A DNA stretch of 64,000 nt from Piliocolobus tephrosceles (taxonomy: Eukaryota > Chordata > Mammalia > Primates > Cercopithecidae): assembly GCF_002776525.5 (NCBI RefSeq), contig NC_045439.1:118339100-118403099 (forward strand), read 5' to 3'. Shown here piece by piece: positions 58,381 to 64,000 of the stretch (position 1 is the first letter of the stretch; each line of letters opens with the position of its first letter). A model generated the notes under the pieces. That model saw only the letters and a program-made list of their open reading frames with translations, was not told where the DNA came from and did not search any database. The position numbers were made by a program, and so were the translations under genes.

Positions 58381-58513
58381 TTTTTTTTTTTTTTAAGAGA
58401 CAGAATCTCACTATGCTGCCAAAACTAGATTTGAATTCTTGGGCTCAAGGGATCCTCCCACTTCAGCCTCCTAAGTAGCTAGGAATATAAGCATACACCA
58501 CCACCCTGGGCTA
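58381..58513 (-). mobile_element. Alu monomer (FLAM-like)
   Basis: A T run followed by AGAGACAGAATCTCACTATG, TTGGGCTCAAGGGATCCTCC, CACTTCAGCCTCCTAAGTAG and CACCACCCTGGGCTAC. Single arm only. Flanks CAACAACT and CAACCTACT hint at a short, decayed duplication. Confidence 0.8.
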
Positions 58514-58625
58514 CAACCTACTTTTTGACACTTAGCAGGGGAAAATAACTAAATTGCCAATAATCATATGAAATGGTGCTCAATATGATTAGTCATCAGC
58601 AGATATAGAGGTGCCTTTGTAAAAC
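58514..58625 (+). mobile_element. L1M ORF2 C-terminal fragment, part 2
   Basis: CAATAATCATATGAAATGGT, GCTCAATATGATTAGTCATC continue the L1M of 57690-58380 (usually ...AAGTATATGAAAAGATGCTCAACATCACTAATCATC) after the Alu monomer. Confidence 0.6.
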
Positions 58626-59032
58626 CTAGGCATTATGTATCTACTACTTAATCACATGATCTGTCCATATGTAAAGTATAATCTAATGCTACATACTTCA
58701 GTAGAGATAGGAAATATCTAAGATAAACTAATAAATTCTATTTTATTTAACTATTTTACTACAATTTATGTATTTAAAAAATTTGTGATTATACACGTGA
58801 AATATTTCAAAAATTTTGAAATATGAAGTAATCTTCTATAGTTATGATCTAACCATAATCAACCCATGTATTAGTTAAGAGCTAATTATCTAGGAAGTTT
58901 AGAACAGAGTATTTTTATGTAAAAAATTTGGCAAACATATTTGGTTTTCAGTTATCTTGTGAAAGTGTTTTGAATAATCACTTCACTTTTATAGCTTAAA
59001 TAAAATAAATGGAGACCATCTTGGGATTTTAC
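58626..59032. other. Unassigned AT-rich sequence
   Basis: No recognised feature. Confidence 0.5.
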
Positions 59033-59162
59033 TTTATATATATGTGTGTGTATTTATATATATGTGTTTATATATGTGTATATATGTGTATATATGTATA
59101 TATGTGTATCTATATATGTGTATATATATACACATATACACACACATATGTATATGTATAAA
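59033..59162. repeat. TA/TG/CA-rich alternating repeat
   Basis: TATATG and TGTATA units, then CACATATACACACACATATG. Alternating purine-pyrimidine with inverted symmetry at 59115-59160. Frames across it give I/Y/V-rich strings and are not genes. Confidence 0.9.
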
Positions 59163-59208
59163 AGAATAAATGCTATTCCAAATATTAAAATTGCACTTAC
59201 TTATAGAA

Positions 59209-59524
59209 TTACTTATTATTATCATTATTATTATTTGGAGAAAATGTTTGGCATTATTGCCCAGGCTGGAGTGCAGTGGCCCGATCTCAGTTCACTGCAG
59301 CCTCTATCTACCTCCTAGGCTCAAGCCATCCTCTTACTTCAGCTTCCGAAGTAGCTGGGACTACAGGTATGCACCACCACATCTGGCTAATTTTTGTAGA
59401 GACAGGATTTCACCATGTTGTCCAGACTGGTCTGAACTCATGAGCTCTAGTGATCGCCTGCTTCTGCCTCCCCAAAGTGCTAGGATTACAAGCCTGAGCC
59501 ATTGCACCTGGCCGCTTACTTATT
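59209..59524 (-). mobile_element. Alu (AluJ-like) with target duplication
   Basis: Antisense Alu body 59218-59515, with TGCCCAGGCTGGAGTGCAGT, CTCAAGCCATCCTCTTACTT and TGAGCCATTGCACCTGGCC. The tail is (TTA)n-like instead of poly-T. A 9-base duplication TTACTTATT flanks it at 59209-59217 and 59516-59524. High divergence and a CTCAAGCCATCC state suggest an older (J-type) copy. Confidence 0.9.
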
Positions 59525-59593
59525 TTTTAAGATGAGGAAAATGCACACAATATCAAAATAGCCAGGTCCACACAAGTTTTATTTAATCTTAAC

Positions 59594-59881
59594 AATCATG
59601 CGGCCGGGCGCGGTGGCTCAAGCCTGTAATCCCAGCACTTTGGGAGGCCAAGACGGGCGGATCACGAGGTCAGGAGATCGAGACCATCCTGGCTAATACG
59701 GTGAAACCCCGTCTCTACTAAAAAATACAAAAAACTAGCCGGGCGAGGTGGCGGGCGCCTGTAGTCCCAGCTACTCAGGAGGCTGAGGCAGGAGAATGGC
59801 GTAAACCCGTGGCAGAGCTTGCAGTGAGCTGAGATCCGGCCACTGCACTCCAGCCTGGGTGACAGAGGGAGACTCCGTCTA

Positions 59882-59933
<52 letters not shown>

Positions 59934-59935
59934 GC
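59594..59935 (+). mobile_element. AluY (AluYR type, Old World monkey) with long A tail
   Basis: Alu body 59602-59929 with GGCTCAAGCCTG, CTAGCCGGGCGAGGTGGCGG and GATCCGGCCACTGCAC, matching the cercopithecid AluYR consensus I remember. It ends in about 47 As, a sign of a young insertion. The duplication AATCATGC is found at 59594-59601 and 59928-59935. This copy gives the strongest species clue in the window. Confidence 0.96.
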
Positions 59936-61566
59936 AATACAGGTGAGGTGAAGAAGTACCAAGGATATGTGTAAAAAGAGTGTGTTTTATGTTAAAAATC
60001 TTTAAAACAATGATAAAACCAACTAAAAGACAGTTGGCTTGTTGATTTTAAACAATGACATTGATAAAATACTGCATCCGGCAGACTGCTTCTGCTGCTC
60101 TTCTCTAAGATACTACTGATGGGTACAATCCATTTTGCAGGAAAAAAAAAAAAGGGATGATAAATATATGATAAATCAACATCAATTAAAGTATCAGACA
60201 GAAACTAAACTTTTTGACTTCTTTTTATAAAAAGTAAAATGATTACTTTGAAAAAGGCTACAAGTTGAATTTATTTTTCCTTAACAAAAATCATATGCAC
60301 ATAAATACAGAGTTTCCAACTGAAATCATCAAAATCCATGAGTGTAACAGCTGAGTAACTAAAAATTCAATTTAGAATTATTTCATAGTGGTTTGCTATC
60401 CTGCTTGTTTACTCTTCACTGGAGACATTTTTAACTGAATGAGAAGACCTCATGTAAATGACTGTGCTGGATGCGTGGTATTAAGAATGAATTCATATTT
60501 ATTTACGTTCACAATGTTGTTGAGCTTGAAGTCCACCCATCCCATTAGAAGAAAAAGTTAAACTTGAAAGGGTTGTTATGAAAGTATAATTCATCAATCG
60601 TATATGCATATGTATTAATCTGAAAAATTCATGATATTAGTCAGTCTTCTGAAACTTTAATAATGAATGATTCTAAAACTTTTAATGCATGAAATGCAAA
60701 TGTGTTTTCTTTGTGTGTTGTAACAGATGATTTGAAGGCTTGATACTGCAAAGAATTGTAGTGATCTATTAGAAATTTACTTAGTGGTAAGACTCAGTTG
60801 TTAATACCTGTATTAAAATGTAAAACAAATTCTACTTATATCGCCTTAATACACACTGGTAGGTTAATCAAAATCCCTGTTAATGTTTTGCCTAATGGAA
60901 AAATGTATTTTATATCAGGTCAGTATATAAATGCAAAAGGAATCCATATATCTGATTCACAAACTACTCACTGAGGCATCACTTTTTAAAAATGCAGTCT
61001 AGCTGCCGAGTAATATGTTAAATTATAATATTATTGAAATATAAAGATAATAATTTATTAGACAATTTTCTAGAAGCCATTTTTTCTTAGCAACTCTATT
61101 TTATTAATAAGAATTATAGATTTTAATTTAATTGCAGACACATTATACTTGCCTTATGAGGGCAATAATAAAGTAAATGAATAATTTATTTACAAATGTT
61201 GTGTTAAGACATATTCAAATTATTTTATATAGGCTTATTCCATACTTCTAATGTCGCTTCTTTATTGTTTGTTTTGTTCACTGAAGTAAATGTCAACAAC
61301 GTATTACCTAAACTAATTAACATGGAAAGAATCATATCTTCAACCAGTGGAAATGCCAGCACTTATCATGTCCTATAATTCATTTTCAAATGCTGAAAGA
61401 TACAATTATACAGAAAAGGAACTGAGTATCTTCATCATATGAAAAGTTCTTCAGTCGAATTCACAGTGATGTTGACACTTAACATTGACAATTAATCCAG
61501 TTCCTGAAAATACTGGTTTAAAAAGGATCAACCTAGGAAGCTCAGGTAGAAGACAGAAAGTCATTT
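59936..61566. other. Unassigned AT-rich sequence
   Basis: About 1.6 kb with no recognised gene or repeat. Confidence 0.5.
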
Positions 61567-61781
61567 AAAACCCAAGAGATGGCCAGTCACAGTGGCTCAC
61601 GCCTGTAATCCTAGACATTTGCAAGGCTGAGGCGGACAGATCACCTCAGGTCAGGAGTTTGAGACCAGCCTGCCAACATGGTGAAACGCCATCTCTACTG
61701 AAAAACAAATATTAGCCAGGGGACAAAGTGAGACATTGTCTCAAAATAAACAAACAGATAAACAAAATAAAACCCAAGAGA
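61566..61781 (+). mobile_element. Alu with deleted right arm and perfect target duplication
   Basis: Alu body 61580-61767. The left arm runs from GGCCAGTCACAGTGGCTCAC through ATTAGCCAGG, then joins directly to GGACAAAGTGAGACATTGTC near the end of the right arm. About 100 bases of the right arm are absent. The tail is a mixed A/C tract. Flanks TAAAACCCAAGAGA at 61566-61579 and 61768-61781 are identical over 14 bases. Confidence 0.93.
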
Positions 61782-62604
61782 CCCAAAGAATCAACGTTAA
61801 GAAACTAATTTCACCAGTTTCTGACACAAATTAAAAAGCATATAAAGACAAATTAAAAGCAAAAAACAAAAGGTAAACCATGCCTATCAAATTCCAAGAA
61901 TTACAAATGTAAAGTCTATTGCCAGTTTAGTGTATTTCAGCAGATAGAGTAAACTGATTTTTACATAAGAGCTAGTTTTTTACTAAGAGTAGATCAGTGT
62001 ATTTATTACTGCAACGTCCTTCAAGGGATCATATTTAAACATAAAAATTGCAAGTTAACAAAAGGGTAAATAATATGAACTACCCTATGATGAGGCCAAG
62101 GAGCCAACAAGGGAAGATAAAAAGGAGAATATTGACCCCAAATCCACATCATTGTTTTCCTTTATCTGTTATTTAATTTTCTAAATTTGTAATTTCTATT
62201 TAAAACCTACTTTTAACATTTAATTATTAATTATTTTCAGATAAGTGTTGTTCTATTTTACCTTTTCAATTTCTTTTAGGTAACTTCCATTTCTTTTCCT
62301 GCTATGATCAATGTCTCCCTTTTTCCTGGAAGTTTTCTAACCCCAATCAATGTCTATTAGAGACATTGTTGAGAAATTTCCTGAGTCAGAGGAATAAACT
62401 GCTCAGTTGCCCCAAACTATAATATTATATAAAATATATATTACAGTTCATCTATGATACTGATTTCTTGGGGCTAAGCATTTATTAGTAAAAATAGTGC
62501 TCATTTTGGCAAAGTAAGGTGCTGAGAATAGTAAAAACTAAAGGATTGAGGGTTATTGATGAGAAAGAAAATCATAATCTATTTGAAGATTTATTGTGAA
62601 TTTT
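61782..62604. other. Unassigned sequence, no gene
   Basis: About 820 bases with no recognised feature. Confidence 0.5.
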
Positions 62605-64000
62605 TTAAATTTACATTTTTAATTTTTCTGGGTACATATATTAATGAGGTATATGAGATGTTTTGATGCAGGCATGCAATGTCAAACAATCACATCAAGA
62701 AGAATGGGGCATCCATCCCCTCAAACATTTATCCCTTGTGTTACAAAAAATCCAGTCACACTCTTTTAGTTATTTTAAAATGTACAGTTAAGTTATTGAG
62801 TATAATTACCCTGTTATCCTAGCAAATACTAAGTCTTATTCGTTCTTTCTTTTTTTTCTGTTGTATGTATTAACCATCTCCACTTCTTCCTCAGCCATTC
62901 ACTGCCCTTCTCAGCCCCTGGTACGCATACTTCTAGTATTTATCTCTAAAATTTCAGTTGTTTTAATTTTAGATCCCACAAATAAGTAAGAACAGGTGAT
63001 GTTTGTCTTTCTATGCCTGGCTTATTTCAGTAAAAACAATGATCTCCAGTTTCACTGATACTGTTGAAAATGACTAAATCTCACTGTTTTTTATGACTGA
63101 ATGGTATTCCATGATGTACATGTACCATATTTACTTTATCCGTTAATCTATTGATGGAAACTCATGTTGCTTCAAAATCCTAGCTATTGAGAACAGTGTC
63201 ACAACAAACAAAATTGCAGTTATCGCTGCAATATACTGCTACCTATTCTTTTTGGTATATACCCAGCAGCAGGATTGCTGGATCATATGGTAATTCTATT
63301 TTCAGCATTTCGAGGAACCTCCAAATTGTTCCCCACAGTAATTATACTCATTTACATTCCCACCACAAGTGTACAAGAGTTTCCTTTTCACCACATTCTC
63401 TCCAGCATTTGTTATTGCCCGTCTTTTGGAAAAAAGCTATTTTAACAGGAGGGAGATGATATCTCATTGTAGTTTTGATTTGCATTTATCTGATGATCAA
63501 TGATGTTGAGCACTTTTTAACATGATGGTTTGCCTTTTTTTTCTTCTTTTGGGAAATGTGTATTCAAACATTTTGCCAATCTTTTGATCAGATTATTAGA
63601 ATTTCTCCCATAGAGTTGTTTGAGTTTCTTACATATTCTGGTTATAACTCCTTTTTCAGAGGGGTAGTTTGCAAATATTTTCTCTGAATCTGTGGGTTGT
63701 CTCTTCACTTTGTTGGTTTTTTCCTTTGCTGTGCAGAAGCTTGTTAACTTGATGTGATCTCATTTATCCAGTTTTGCTTTGGTTGCCTGTGCTTGTGGGA
63801 CGTTGCTCAAGAAATTTTTGCAGAGTTTCATAGTTTGAGGTCTTAGATTTAAGTCTCTAATCCATTTTTGATTTGGCTTTTGTATATGGTGAGAGATAGG
63901 AATCTAGTTTCATTCTTTTGCAGGCGAATATCCAGTTTTTTCAGCACCATTTATTGAAAAGATTGTTTTTCCCCTGGTGTATGTTCTTGGCAACTTTGTC
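62605..64000 (-). mobile_element. L1PB/L1MA-type 3' UTR and ORF2 C-terminal region, cut by window edge
   Basis: Antisense L1: 3' UTR at about 62605-63060 (GGTATATGAGATGTTTTGAT, CAGGCATGCAATGTCAAACA, GTTATTTTAAAATGTACAGT, GATCCCACAAATAAGTAAGA), then the ORF2 end (TATACCCAGCAGCAGGATTG, GTTTTGATTTGCATTTATCT, CAGAAGCTTGTTAACTTGAT) continuing to the edge. The 3' UTR is of the L1PB/old L1PA type and differs from the two L1PA copies. The open piece 63517-63708 is a C-terminal ORF2 fragment. No complete frame. Confidence 0.88.
63063..64000 (-). pseudogene. L1 ORF2 C-terminal remnant
   Basis: C-terminal end of L1 ORF2p after the RT domain, running off the window. The segment 63517-63708 reads RQPTDSEKIFANYPSEKG, a conserved C-terminal block also seen in the two L1PA copies. 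Stops and frameshifts break it. Confidence 0.8.

Noticed and set aside
59034..59318. I/Y/H-rich frames on both strands
   Set aside because: Translation of a TA/TG/CA repeat and the adjoining Alu.
1..64000. A hidden cellular gene or new biological system
   Set aside because: All long frames trace to L1, ERVL, Alu, LTR or simple repeats. Unassigned stretches show no domain, exon chain, tRNA-like fold or CpG island that I can defend.

Overview
This is a non-coding, repeat-dense, AT-rich window of a primate nuclear genome. I found no supportable protein-coding gene, tRNA, rRNA or CRISPR array. The organism is most likely an Old World monkey (macaque, baboon or relative). Two young AluY copies (31473-31771 and 59602-59929) share GGCTCAAGCCTG in the left arm, and the second also has GATCCGGCCACTGCAC in the right arm. 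These are the states I know from cercopithecid AluYR-type elements; human AluY normally reads GGCTCACGCC and GATCGCGCCAC. Every long open frame is a fragment of an L1 or endogenous retrovirus gene, a chance frame in an Alu or LTR, or low complexity. Layout: 1-895 is the 5' UTR of a primate L1 on the minus strand, cut by the window edge. 896-6159 is mostly unassigned sequence with an L1 scrap, a MER2-type scrap and a MIR. 6160-10430 is an ancient L1M that has lost most of its reverse-transcriptase region and carries an Alu. 10431-25299 is old sequence with L2, MIR and HAL1/L1M remnants, an L2 split by an Alu, and an MST-type solo LTR with an exact 5-bp target duplication and internal microsatellite expansions (23348-23911). 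25300-32870 is a nested stack: an L1MA-like element is interrupted by an L1PA copy whose 5' part is inverted (twin-priming pattern), and further on by a young AluY. 32985-34620 is an antisense old L1M. 37731-44061 is a degenerate ERVL provirus with MLT2-type LTRs; its 5' LTR is invaded by a MaLR LTR and expanded simple repeats, and its internal region carries a MADE1 mariner MITE. 44355-52305 holds a MIR, a MIR split by an MLT1-type LTR, an antisense Alu with a 12-bp duplication, LTR-like and L1M pieces and an Alu monomer. 52456-57522 is a minus-strand L1PA with both ends and a perfect 13-bp target duplication, but with an internal deletion that removes most of the endonuclease domain. 57690-62604 holds an L1M split by an Alu monomer, two more Alus, and a deleted Alu with a perfect 13-14 bp duplication. 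62605-64000 is a minus-strand L1PB/L1MA-type 3' half that runs off the edge. The insertions give a relative order: L2/MIR/L1M/HAL1 and ERVL first; then MaLR LTRs, MADE1 and L1MA/L1PB; then AluJ/S and L1PA; then AluYR. I found no new biological system. What stands out is the insertion structure: the inverted L1PA, the endonuclease-deleted L1PA, the layered ERVL provirus and a few perfect inverted repeats in otherwise unassigned DNA. All family names come from remembered consensus sequences and need a RepeatMasker run to fix subfamilies.
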